Source: Mycobacterium malmoense
GTDB taxonomy: Bacteria; Actinomycetota; Actinomycetes; Mycobacteriales; Mycobacteriaceae
Reading direction: 5' to 3'
Assembly (NCBI RefSeq): GCF_019645855.1
Contig: NZ_CP080999.1
Location: forward strand, 248,001 to 312,000
Length of the DNA: 64,000 bases
The notes beneath the pieces were generated by a model that ran no database searches, was not told the DNA's origin, and was given only the letters and a program-made list of their open reading frames with translations. Position 1 is the stretch's first letter; every line of letters begins with the position of its first letter. Positions 26,010 through 33,585 of the stretch are shown piece after piece. Position numbers and translations under genes: made by a program.

Positions 26010-27011
26010 TCAGGCAGCGTTGTTGCCGCCGTTGAGCACCTGGATGATGTCGGGCTTCATGGCAACCAGCTGCTGATTCCAGTAGGGCCACGAGTGCGTC
26101 CCATTGGCCGGGAAGTTGAACACCCCGTTGCGTCCACCCGCGGCCACGTAGTTGTTCTGGAAGGCTTCGTTGGTGCGCAGCGTGAGGCCCTCCAGGAACT
26201 TCGCCGGCATGTTGTCGCCCCCGAGGTCGCTGGGGGTGCCGTTGCCGCAATAGACCCAGACCCGGGTGTTGTTCTGCACCAGCCGCGGAATCTGAACCAT
26301 CGGGTCGTTGCGCTTCCACGCCGGGTCGGTGGACGGGCCCCACATGCTGTTGGCGTTGTAACCGCCCGAGTCGTTCATCGCCAGACCGATCAGCGTCGGC
26401 CACCAGCCCTCGGACGGGTTGAGGAAGCCGGAAAGTGAAGCGGCGTAGGGGAACTGCTGCGGGTAGTACGAGGCCAGGATCAGCGCGGAGCCACCCGACA
26501 TCGACAGCCCCACCGCCGCATTGCCGGTCGGCGAAACCTGCTTGTTGGCCTGCAGCCAAGCGGGCATCTCCTGGGTCAGGAACGTCTCCCACTTGTAGGT
26601 GTAGTTCTGCCCGTTGCCCTGCGACGGCTGGTACCAGTTGCTGTAGAAGCTGGATTGGCCGCCGACGGGCATGATCACCGACAGCCCCGACTGGTAGTAC
26701 TCCTCGAAGGCCGGGGTGTTGATGTCCCAACCGTTGTAGTCGTCCTGTGCCCGGAGACCGTCAAGCAGATAGACCGCGTGCGGCCCGCCCCCCTGGAACT
26801 GGACTTTGATGTCGCGGCCCATCGACGGCGATGGCACCTGCAGGTATTCCACTGGAAGACCCGGCTTTGAGAATGCCCCCGCGGTAGCCGAACCGCCGAC
26901 GGCGCCGACCAGGCCGGACAACAGCGCGGCCCCCACAGCCGCGATAGCCAGCCGGCGCGGCATGGTTGCCGTTGCACCACGCAACTTCCGCACCTCTTCG
27001 AAGAACGTCAT
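26010..27011 (-). CDS. fbpC: Antigen 85C, mycolyltransferase
   Basis: A 333-residue secreted enzyme that moves mycolic acids between trehalose monomycolates and onto arabinogalactan, and binds fibronectin. The twin-arginine-like leader (LRGATATMPRRLAIAAVG) ends at TAGA before FSKPGLPVEYLQVPS. The nucleophile lies in VGLSMSGGSALI, the His in PNGTHSWPYW. Similarity to Rv0129c is high along the whole length. ATG at 27011 (MTFFEEVRKL) is preferred to one six codons upstream because it matches that protein. The upstream 260 bases hold no clear promoter beyond a hairpin that belongs to the next gene. Confidence 0.97.
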   Translation of the reverse strand: MTFFEEVRKLRGATATMPRRLAIAAVGAALLSGLVGAVGGSATAGAFSKPGLPVEYLQVPSPSMGRDIKVQFQGGGPHAVYLLDGLRAQDDYNGWDINTPAFEEYYQSGLSVIMPVGGQSSFYSNWYQPSQGNGQNYTYKWETFLTQEMPAWLQANKQVSPTGNAAVGLSMSGGSALILASYYPQQFPYAASLSGFLNPSEGWWPTLIGLAMNDSGGYNANSMWGPSTDPAWKRNDPMVQIPRLVQNNTRVWVYCGNGTPSDLGGDNMPAKFLEGLTLRTNEAFQNNYVAAGGRNGVFNFPANGTHSWPYWNQQLVAMKPDIIQVLNGGNNAA

Positions 27012-27205
27012 AGTCCCTACCCATCCCAACTTTCATCTGCCGCACAATGCGGTCGAATCCGTTCTCGGGGAGTGAAACACAGGGGGAGGGCCTATTTCGC
27101 CTGTCGCGGCCGCAGCGCGACATCGCGGTTGGCTAACGATTGAGCCTCGGCCTGAAATCGTCGCGCTGAGATTACGATTGGCTATCGGAACCGTGCGGGC
27201 GTCTT

Positions 27206-27237
27206 CCATTGCGGCAACGCATGCGCTATCGCAATGG
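27206..27237 (-). terminator. Candidate hairpin terminator of the phosphoesterase gene
   Basis: CCATTGCG (27206-27213) and CGCAATGG (27230-27237) are perfect inverted copies with GCATGC in the loop. It lies 37 bases past the stop of the metallophosphoesterase gene, on the side where its transcript would end. No U tract. The remaining stretch 27012-27205 shows no other structure. Confidence 0.35.
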
Positions 27238-27273
27238 GGATTCGCTGGGGGCGGCGCACGTTTCGGTGCCTAG

Positions 27274-27771
27274 CTACTTTTCGAGGCGATGCAGGACCAC
27301 GTCCGTCAGCGCCCCGTCGTCGATGCTCGCGGTCATGTAGCTGCAGAACGGCTGCCGGCGACGATCCGTTGGCGAGCCCGGATTAAGCAGGCGCAGACCG
27401 GTTTTCGTCGTCGTGTCCCACGGGACGTGGCTATGGCCGAACACCAGCACGTCACTGTCCGGGTAGAGCCGCGACATCCGTGCTTCCCGGCCCGCCGCGG
27501 CGCCGGTCTCGTGGACGACGGTCAAGTGCAGCCCGCCCAGCATCGCGTCGGCACGTTCGGGCAGTCGCGCACGCAACACCGGACCGTCGTTGTTCCCCCA
27601 GCACGCCACCAGCCGGGCGGCCCTAGCCTCCACCTCGTCGAGCAACTCGGGCGCTACCCAGTCGCCGGCGTGGACGACGACATCCGCCTTCGCGACCTCG
27701 TCCCATATCCGCGCGGGCAGGTCGCGGGCGCGCCGGGGGACGTGGGTATCGGCAATCAGCAGCAGCCTCAC
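27274..27771 (-). CDS. Calcineurin-like metallophosphoesterase (YfcE/MJ0936 type)
   Basis: A 165-residue enzyme of the small YfcE family that hydrolyses phosphodiesters with two metal ions. Metal motifs appear in order: LIADTHVP, VVHAGDWV, CWGNNDGPV, TVVHETG and FGHSHVPW. The natural substrate is unknown. The start is GTG at 27771; no in-frame ATG is near. It probably follows the small acidic gene at 27801-27974 in one transcript (29-base gap). Confidence 0.85.
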   Translation of the reverse strand: MRLLLIADTHVPRRARDLPARIWDEVAKADVVVHAGDWVAPELLDEVEARAARLVACWGNNDGPVLRARLPERADAMLGGLHLTVVHETGAAAGREARMSRLYPDSDVLVFGHSHVPWDTTTKTGLRLLNPGSPTDRRRQPFCSYMTASIDDGALTDVVLHRLEK

Positions 27772-27800
27772 GCGATCATTTTGCGCTAATCGCGCCGGCG

Positions 27801-27974
27801 CTAATCTTGTTGGCTGCGCGCTTCGGCGCCCGTCTCGCCGGCGTCGATGGCGTCGTCCGGACTGGTCGCTCCGACATAAGTGCCGTCGTCTTCCCCTGCG
27901 GCGGCGCGGGACCGTGACTCGTGGGTTTCGGGTTCGACGTCGGACTCGGCCTTGTGGCCCTTCGGTTCAGGCAT
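27801..27974 (-). CDS. Small acidic hydrophilic protein
   Basis: A 57-residue protein (MPEPKGHKAESDVEPETHES at the start, ending RSQQD) rich in Glu, Asp, Ser and Ala, with no hydrophobic core, likely disordered. A good ribosome site GGAAGGAG precedes the ATG by six bases, which supports a real gene. It lies just upstream of the phosphoesterase on the same strand. I recognise no family. Confidence 0.55.
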   Translation of the reverse strand: MPEPKGHKAESDVEPETHESRSRAAAGEDDGTYVGATSPDDAIDAGETGAEARSQQD

Positions 27975-28142
27975 GCTGCGCTCCTTCCGTGCCGCTCGCA
28001 ATGTTCAAACGAGGGTTCCCCCGACGATCGCGGCGAAACGGGCGCAAAGGCGGTCCGCCGCGTGAAGGCACCGGCCGAAGAGCGAGGCCATACGGCTCCG
28101 GCGCTATTGTTGTCACCCGGAACCAATGGAGGGAGACATCGA

Positions 28143-28598
28143 ATGCGCACCTTCGAATCGGTAGCCGACCTCGCCGCCGCCGCGGGCGAGACCCTCGGGC
28201 ACAGCGACTGGGTGACCATCACCCAGGAAGACGTCAACCTGTTTGCCGACGCGACCGGCGATCACCAGTGGATCCACGTCGACCCGGAACGGGCGGCGGC
28301 TGGCCCGTTCGGCAAAACCATCGCCCACGGTTTCTTGACCCTGGCGCTGCTGCCGCGGCTGCAGCACCAGATTTACACGGTCAACGGCATCAAGCTCGCA
28401 ATCAACTACGGCCTCAACAAGGTTCGCTTTCCCGCCCCGGTGCCGGTCGGCTCGCGAGTGCGGGCGCAGAGCTCGTTGGTCAGCGTCGACGACCTCGGCA
28501 ACGGCGCCGTGCAGGCGACCGTGTCGACCACCGTCGAGATCGACGGTTCGCCCAAGCCGGCGTGTGTGGCCGAAAGCATCGTCCGCTACGTCACCTAA
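28143..28598 (+). CDS. htdZ: MaoC-like 3-hydroxyacyl thioester dehydratase HtdZ
   Basis: A 151-residue single hot-dog enoyl-CoA hydratase 2. The catalytic Asp/His motif is FADATGDHQWIHVDPERA (residues about 34-51), followed by GPFGKTIAHGFLTLALLP, the hydratase signature. Its length equals Rv0130, which hydrates enoyl-CoAs R-specifically. GGAGGGAGACATCGA precedes the ATG. A strong hairpin follows the stop. Confidence 0.93.
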   Translation: MRTFESVADLAAAAGETLGHSDWVTITQEDVNLFADATGDHQWIHVDPERAAAGPFGKTIAHGFLTLALLPRLQHQIYTVNGIKLAINYGLNKVRFPAPVPVGSRVRAQSSLVSVDDLGNGAVQATVSTTVEIDGSPKPACVAESIVRYVT

Positions 28599-28604
28599 GC
28601 GTGC

Positions 28605-28662
28605 CGAGCAGACGCGGAATCGCACTTTACCGGCCGGCGCAGTGCGATTCCGCGTCTGCTCG
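28605..28662. terminator. 22-bp perfect hairpin between convergent htdZ and fadE1
   Basis: The arms 28605-28626 (CGAGCAGACGCGGAATCGCA plus CT) and 28641-28662 are perfect complements around a 14-base loop. It begins seven bases after the htdZ stop and lies 42 bases beyond the fadE1 stop, so it can end both transcripts. No U tract. The motif core GAGCAGACG..AATCGCAC looks like dispersed intergenic palindromes I associate with other mycobacteria, so it may be a repeat family member. Confidence 0.7.
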
Positions 28663-28701
28663 CCCGGGATATCCGGCCCGGGATATCGGGCCCGGGATAT
28701 C
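28663..28701. repeat. Three tandem 14-bp repeats
   Basis: CCCGGGATATC occurs at 28663-28673, 28677-28687 and 28691-28701, with a 14-base period (spacers CGG and GGG). It directly abuts the hairpin at 28605-28662 and ends four bases before the fadE1 stop codon. Each unit fuses the palindromes CCCGGG and GATATC. Possible variable-number repeat. Confidence 0.75.
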
Positions 28702-28704
28702 CGG

Positions 28705-30000
28705 TCAGAATTCGGCGATCGCGTGTTCCAGGCGCTCGGCCAGCCGGGCCTGGGCTTCGGCGCGCCGGGTCGGTATGTGCGCGGACGGGAAAGGCGTTGT
28801 CACGGGCTGGTATTCACGCAGCGTGCGCCGGGCCACTGTCATCTTGTGCAGTTCGGTGGCGCCGTCGGCGATACCCAGCGACTCGGCGGCCACCATCATC
28901 TTGACGAACGGCATCTCGTCGGAGACGCCGAGCGCGCCGTGCAGGTGCAGGGCCCGCTGCGCGACGTCGTGCAGCACCTGGGGCATGGCGACCTTGACCG
29001 CCGCGATGTCGCGCCGCACCTTCTGGTAGTCGTGGTGCTTGTCGATCAACCACGCGGTGCGCAGCACCAGCAGCCGGAACTGCTCGATCTGGATCCAGCT
29101 GTCGGCGATCTTCTCCTGGGTCATCTGAAAATCGGCCAGCCGCCCATGTCTGGTCTTTCGCGACACCGCGCGCTCACACATCATGTCAAAGGCGCTGCGC
29201 GCCAACGCGATTGTGCGCATCGCGTGATGGATACGGCCACCACCGAGCCGGGTCTGCGCGATCATGAACGCCTGGCCCTCGCCGCCCAGCACGTGATCGG
29301 CCGGCACCCGGACGTCGTTGTAGCGGACGTAGCCGTGACTGGCACGCTTCGAGGACTCGGCCCCGACGCCGACGTTGCGCACGATCTCGATGCCCGGCGT
29401 CTCGGCCGGCACGATGAACAGCGACATCTTGTCGTAGGTGCGCGACTCGGGATTGGTGACGGCCATGACGATGAAGAACGACGCGTGCTTGGCGTTCGTG
29501 GAAAACCACTTCTCCCCGTTGATCACCCAGTCGTCACCGTCCCGGGTTGCCGCCGTAACGAACTGCCCGGGGTCGGAACCACCCTGCGGCTCGGTCATCG
29601 AATAGCAGGAGGTGATCTCGCCGTCGAGCAGCGGCTGCAGGTAACGGGCCTTCTGCTCGTCGGTGCCGAACAGCGCCAGGATCTCGGCGTTGCCCGAATC
29701 CGGTGCCTGGCAACCGAATACCGACGGCGCCCAGCGTGAACGCCCGAGGATCTCGTTGAGCAGTGCGAGCTTGACCTGCCCGAAGCCCTGGCCGCCGAGC
29801 TCGGGGCGCAGATGCGCGGCCCACAGTCCCTGGTCCTGCACCTGCCGTTGCAGCGGCCGCAGGACGGCCATCACCTCGGCGTTCTTTTTGTCATACGGGT
29901 CGACGGCGACGAGGTCGAGCGGTTCGAGTTCGTCGACCATGAACTTTTCGACCCAGTCCAGCTTCGCCTGGTATTCGGGGTCCGTTTCGAAGTCCCACAC
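28705..30000 (-). CDS. fadE1: Acyl-CoA dehydrogenase FadE1
   Basis: A FAD-dependent acyl-CoA dehydrogenase of about 431 residues, catalysing alpha-beta desaturation in beta-oxidation. Visible family features are LRPELGGQGFGQVKLALLNE, CYSMTEPQGGSDPGQF (flavin site), GEKWFSTNAKHASFF and the C-terminal ALGVSDEMPFVKMM / DGATELHKM area. It resembles the ACAD10/11 branch. The start is uncertain: GTG at 30000 (MWDFETDPEYQ) fits the domain; an ATG at 30039 lacks a ribosome site. Divergent from the TetR-oleate hydratase cassette with about 185 bases between starts, and may share its operators. Confidence 0.88.
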   Translation of the reverse strand: MWDFETDPEYQAKLDWVEKFMVDELEPLDLVAVDPYDKKNAEVMAVLRPLQRQVQDQGLWAAHLRPELGGQGFGQVKLALLNEILGRSRWAPSVFGCQAPDSGNAEILALFGTDEQKARYLQPLLDGEITSCYSMTEPQGGSDPGQFVTAATRDGDDWVINGEKWFSTNAKHASFFIVMAVTNPESRTYDKMSLFIVPAETPGIEIVRNVGVGAESSKRASHGYVRYNDVRVPADHVLGGEGQAFMIAQTRLGGGRIHHAMRTIALARSAFDMMCERAVSRKTRHGRLADFQMTQEKIADSWIQIEQFRLLVLRTAWLIDKHHDYQKVRRDIAAVKVAMPQVLHDVAQRALHLHGALGVSDEMPFVKMMVAAESLGIADGATELHKMTVARRTLREYQPVTTPFPSAHIPTRRAEAQARLAERLEHAIAEF

Positions 30001-30140
30001 CGTGGCCAACCGTTCCCCGGCGCAACGCCGCACCGGCATCGTTGATGGAGCCACACCATCGTAGAGGCATCTACGGTTTCGGTCACCGCGAGAGGAGACG
30101 CCACGATGGTTGCGCGAGGAAATGCCGGCCCTTGACTTAC

Positions 30141-30172
30141 TGAGTACACTCATTAATGAGCATATTCATTAA
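30141..30172. promoter_or_regulatory. Nested palindromes: operator of the oleate hydratase cassette
   Basis: Two abutting perfect palindromes: TGAGTACACTCA (30141-30152) and TTAATGAGCATATTCATTAA (30153-30172; 7-base arms, 6-base spacer). They share a third, CTCATTAATGAG (30149-30160). A TTGACT -35-like hexamer lies at 30132-30137. The segment is AT-rich against its surroundings and ends at the ribosome site AAGGAG (30171-30176) of the TetR gene, so bound regulator would block initiation. Likely autoregulation by the adjacent TetR; fadE1 lies on the other side. Confidence 0.72.
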
Positions 30173-30185
30173 GGAGATCGTTGGG

Positions 30186-30875
30186 GTGACGAGGCAGCAG
30201 GTTCGCGATCGGGTCAGGAACGGCAGACGCACCCGGAACATGCGCGAGAAGCAAGAGCGGATACTGGTGTCGGCGACCACGCTCTTCGCCAAACATGGCT
30301 TTGCGGGTGTCACCGTGCAGGAGATCGCCGACACCGCCGACGTCGCCGCAGGCACGCTGTTTCGGTACGCGTCGTCGAAAGCCGAGCTGTTGCTGATGGT
30401 CTACAACGAACAGTTCCGACGCGCGATCGATCTCGGTATCGACGCCGCACGCCAGTGCGACGAGCCCGTATCGGCGGTCTATGCCATGGTCACCCCGATC
30501 ATCGAGGCCGCGGAGGACCATCCCGGAAACGCGATGGCATATCAGCGCGAACTGCTGTTCGGCGATCCCAGCGAACGGTATCGGGCCGAGGGCTTGGCAT
30601 TGGTCGGCTACCTGCAGGACAGCATCGCCGAGCGGCTCGTCCAGACCCGGCACTCGGCATCCATCGAAACCGATGCGGTTCTGCTGTGGGCCGCGCGCGC
30701 CGCCCGCAGCGTGTTCGCCGTCCTGCACCTGTTGTTGGCCCGGCCGTCGACCGCAGCTGATTGGGGCACAGACACGAATAACGAACTGCGACAACAGATT
30801 GCGCAGATAGTCGTTGGGTTCTTCGCTTCGCTGCCATCGGTGGGGCACCCGGCAGTTGAACAGTCACACAACTAG
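30186..30875 (+). CDS. TetR-family regulator of the oleate hydratase cassette
   Basis: A 229-residue TetR repressor. The DNA-binding part is ILVSATTLFAKHGFAGVTVQ followed by EIADTADVAAGTLFRYASSKAE, residues about 25-70; the rest is helical ligand domain. AAGGAG nine bases before GTG 30186 decides the start; an ATG at 30156 lies inside the operator palindrome. It heads a plus-strand run with gaps of 24 and 15 bases to the next two genes. A fatty acid or acyl-CoA ligand is a natural guess given those genes. The cassette is absent at this place in M. tuberculosis. Confidence 0.87.
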   Translation: MTRQQVRDRVRNGRRTRNMREKQERILVSATTLFAKHGFAGVTVQEIADTADVAAGTLFRYASSKAELLLMVYNEQFRRAIDLGIDAARQCDEPVSAVYAMVTPIIEAAEDHPGNAMAYQRELLFGDPSERYRAEGLALVGYLQDSIAERLVQTRHSASIETDAVLLWAARAARSVFAVLHLLLARPSTAADWGTDTNNELRQQIAQIVVGFFASLPSVGHPAVEQSHN

Positions 30876-30899
30876 AATCGGTAAGGAGATCGGTCAACG

Positions 30900-31757
30900 A
30901 TGGTCGAAACAATCAAGAAAATTACGGTTTTGGGAACCGGCGTGTTGGGTTCGCAGATTGCATTTCAGAGCGCGTTCAAAGGATTCACCGTCATCGCTTA
31001 TGACATCAATGACGACGTCCTCGCGGGCGCCCGGAAACGCTTCGACGGGCTCGTTGACACCTACGATCGTGAGGTCCCGGCCGCCAAAGACGGCGCCGCC
31101 AAGGCCGCTCTACACCGATTGACGCTCACCAGTGACCTGTCGGCCGCGGTGGCCGACGCCGACCTCGTGATCGAAGCGATCCCGGAAGTCCTTGATCTCA
31201 AACGGGATACCTTCGCCAAGGTCGGCAAACTCGCTCCGGCGAAGACGATCTTCGCCACCAACTCCTCGACGCTGCTGCCCAGCGACCTCAAGGACTCTAC
31301 GGGCCGGCCGGATCGTTTTCTGGCGCTGCATTTCGCCAACCGGGTCTGGCAGTTCAACACCGCCGAAATCATGGGCACCCCCGACACCGATCCCAGGGTA
31401 TACGAGAAAGTCATCGAATTCGCCAAGGCAATTGGCATGGTTCCGATCGAATTACACAGGGAAAAAGCGGGTTACGTACTTAATTCGCTGCTGGTGCCGT
31501 TCCTCGAGGCCGCGGTGGAGCTAGCGGCCGGTGGTTACGCCGACCCGGCTGGCGTCGACACCACCTGGCGGATTGCCACGGGCGCACCTTTCGGGCCATT
31601 CCAGATGCTGGACATCATCGGCCTCGAGACCCCACACAACATCCTGGCTCACGGCAACCCCGCATCGCAGAAGCTGGCCGCATGGCTGAAAGACAACTAC
31701 ATCGACAAAGGCAAGCTCGGCGTCGCCGCCGGCGAAGGATTCTACAAGTACGCGTGA
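30900..31757 (+). CDS. 3-hydroxyacyl-CoA dehydrogenase-like protein
   Basis: A 285-residue NAD-dependent dehydrogenase of the 3-hydroxybutyryl-CoA dehydrogenase family. The Rossmann motif is VLGTGVLGSQIAFQSA (residues 10-25). Catalytic positions seem kept: Ser in FATNSSTLL, His in LALHFANRVW, Glu in VIEAIPEV and Asn in GYVLNSLLV. The usual HFFNP is changed to HFANR, which may alter substrate. It sits between a TetR and oleate hydratase, so it may oxidise a hydroxy fatty acid derivative made by the hydratase; that is inference. AAGGAGATCGGTCAACG precedes the ATG. Confidence 0.85.
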   Translation: MVETIKKITVLGTGVLGSQIAFQSAFKGFTVIAYDINDDVLAGARKRFDGLVDTYDREVPAAKDGAAKAALHRLTLTSDLSAAVADADLVIEAIPEVLDLKRDTFAKVGKLAPAKTIFATNSSTLLPSDLKDSTGRPDRFLALHFANRVWQFNTAEIMGTPDTDPRVYEKVIEFAKAIGMVPIELHREKAGYVLNSLLVPFLEAAVELAAGGYADPAGVDTTWRIATGAPFGPFQMLDIIGLETPHNILAHGNPASQKLAAWLKDNYIDKGKLGVAAGEGFYKYA

Positions 31758-31772
31758 CTCGAGGGAATTGAA

Positions 31773-33542
31773 ATGTATTACAGCAGCGGTAATTACGAAG
31801 CGTTCGCACGTCCCCGCAAGCCCGCGGGCGTCGACGACAAGACCGTCTGGTTCGTCGGAGCCGGCCTGGCATCGATATCCTCCGCGGTATTCATGATCCG
31901 CGACGGCCAGCTACCCGGCAGCAAAATTACCATTCTGGAACGCCTCAAACTGCCCGGCGGCGCACTCGACGGCATCAAAGAACCCAAGAAGGGCTTCGTC
32001 ATCCGCGGCGGCCGCGAAATGGAAGATCACATGGAATGCCTATGGGATCTATTCCGTTCCATTCCCTCCATCGAGGTCGACGGTGCAAGCGTCCTCGACG
32101 AGTTCTACTGGCTCAACAAGGACGATCCCAATTGCAGCCTTTGTCGTGCCACCGTCAACCGCGGACAGGATGCCCACACCGACAACAAGTTTGAACTGAG
32201 CGCTAAAGCGCAACGAGACATCGTCAAGGTCTTCCTGGCCACGCGCGAGGAGATGGAGAACAAGCGCATCGACGAAGTCTTCAGCCAAGACTTCCTGCAA
32301 AGCAACTTCTGGATGTACTGGCGCACCATGTTCGCCTTCGAGGAATGGCATAGCGCACTGGAGATGAAGCTCTACCTGCACCGCTTCATCCACCACGTCG
32401 GTGGGTTGCCGGACCTATCGGCGTTGAAGTTCACCAAGTACAACCAGTACGAGTCGCTGGTGTTGCCGATGTACAAGTGGTTGCTCGACCGGGGCGTGAC
32501 GTTCCACTTCGACACCGAGGTCACCGATATCGACTTCGACATCACGCCGGAACGCAAGCAGGCCACCAGGATCCACTGGGTCAGGGAGGGCCGGCAGGGG
32601 GCCGTCGACCTCGGTCCCAACGACCTGGTGCTGACCACCATCGGGTCCCTGACCGAGAACTCCGACGACGGCGATCACCACACGCCCGCCAAGCTCAACA
32701 CCGGTCCCGCGCCGGCGTGGGACCTATGGCGCCGCATCGCCGCGAAGGACCCGTCGTTCGGTCACCCAGACGTTTTCGGCGGCCACATCCCCGAGACCAA
32801 ATGGGAATCGGCGACGGTCACCACCCTCGACCACCGGATCCCGGAATACATCCAGAAGATCTGTAAACGAGATCCGTTCTCCGGCAAGGTCGTCACCGGC
32901 GGGATCGTGACGGCGCGGGATTCGAAGTGGTTGATGAGCTGGACGGTCAACCGCCAGCCGCACTTCAAGCAGCAACCCCAGGATCAGATCGTGGTGTGGG
33001 TGTACGCGTTATTCGTCGATACCCCGGGTGATTACGTCAACAAACCGATGCAGGAGTGCACGGGTGAGGAAATCACTCAAGAGTGGCTCTACCATCTTGG
33101 CGTTCCTGAGGACGACATCCGCGAGTTGGCCGCCAACGCGGCCAAGACCGTGCCGGTGATGATGCCCTATGTCACCTCGTTCTTCATGCCCCGCAAGGCC
33201 GGGGACCGCCCCGATGTGGTGCCCGAAGGCGCGGTCAACTTCGCGTTTATCGGACAGTTCGCCGAAACCACCCGCGATTGCATCTTCACCACCGAGTATT
33301 CGGTGCGTACCGGCATGGAGGCCGCCTACCAGCTGCTCGGCATCGAGCGCGGCGTACCGGAGGTGTTCAACTCCACCTACGATGTCCGTAAACTCATTGC
33401 TGCCACGGTACATCTACGCGACGGCAAAGAGGTCAATCTGCCGGTTCCGGAAATCATCCGCAAACGACTGGTCAGCAAGGTCACCGACAACGAGATCGGC
33501 GAACTGTTAGCCGAATACGGATTGATACCGGGAGAGGTCTGA
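31773..33542 (+). CDS. ohyA: Oleate hydratase (myosin-cross-reactive antigen family)
   Basis: A 589-residue FAD protein that adds water to the cis-9 double bond of oleic acid, giving 10-hydroxystearate, and so detoxifies free unsaturated fatty acids. The FAD motif GAGLASISSAVFMIRDG is near residue 30; the family hallmark VIRGGREMEDHMECLWDLF follows at about residue 72, containing the flavin/catalytic region. SNFWMYWRTMFAFEEWHSA and NYEAFARPRKP are also typical. Length fits the family. Third gene of the TetR cassette, 15 bases after the dehydrogenase. Confidence 0.95.
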   Translation: MYYSSGNYEAFARPRKPAGVDDKTVWFVGAGLASISSAVFMIRDGQLPGSKITILERLKLPGGALDGIKEPKKGFVIRGGREMEDHMECLWDLFRSIPSIEVDGASVLDEFYWLNKDDPNCSLCRATVNRGQDAHTDNKFELSAKAQRDIVKVFLATREEMENKRIDEVFSQDFLQSNFWMYWRTMFAFEEWHSALEMKLYLHRFIHHVGGLPDLSALKFTKYNQYESLVLPMYKWLLDRGVTFHFDTEVTDIDFDITPERKQATRIHWVREGRQGAVDLGPNDLVLTTIGSLTENSDDGDHHTPAKLNTGPAPAWDLWRRIAAKDPSFGHPDVFGGHIPETKWESATVTTLDHRIPEYIQKICKRDPFSGKVVTGGIVTARDSKWLMSWTVNRQPHFKQQPQDQIVVWVYALFVDTPGDYVNKPMQECTGEEITQEWLYHLGVPEDDIRELAANAAKTVPVMMPYVTSFFMPRKAGDRPDVVPEGAVNFAFIGQFAETTRDCIFTTEYSVRTGMEAAYQLLGIERGVPEVFNSTYDVRKLIAATVHLRDGKEVNLPVPEIIRKRLVSKVTDNEIGELLAEYGLIPGEV

Positions 33543-33585
33543 GCCGGCAGGTCTCCGCCGTTATAACCCGTTGAGGACAAAGGCT

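Noticed and set aside
27012..27060. SigF promoter before fbpC (GGGTA near 27019)
   Set aside because: No GTTT at 15-17 bases upstream.
30156..30185. ATG 30156 as start of the cassette TetR
   Set aside because: It lies inside the operator palindrome; AAGGAG points to GTG 30186.
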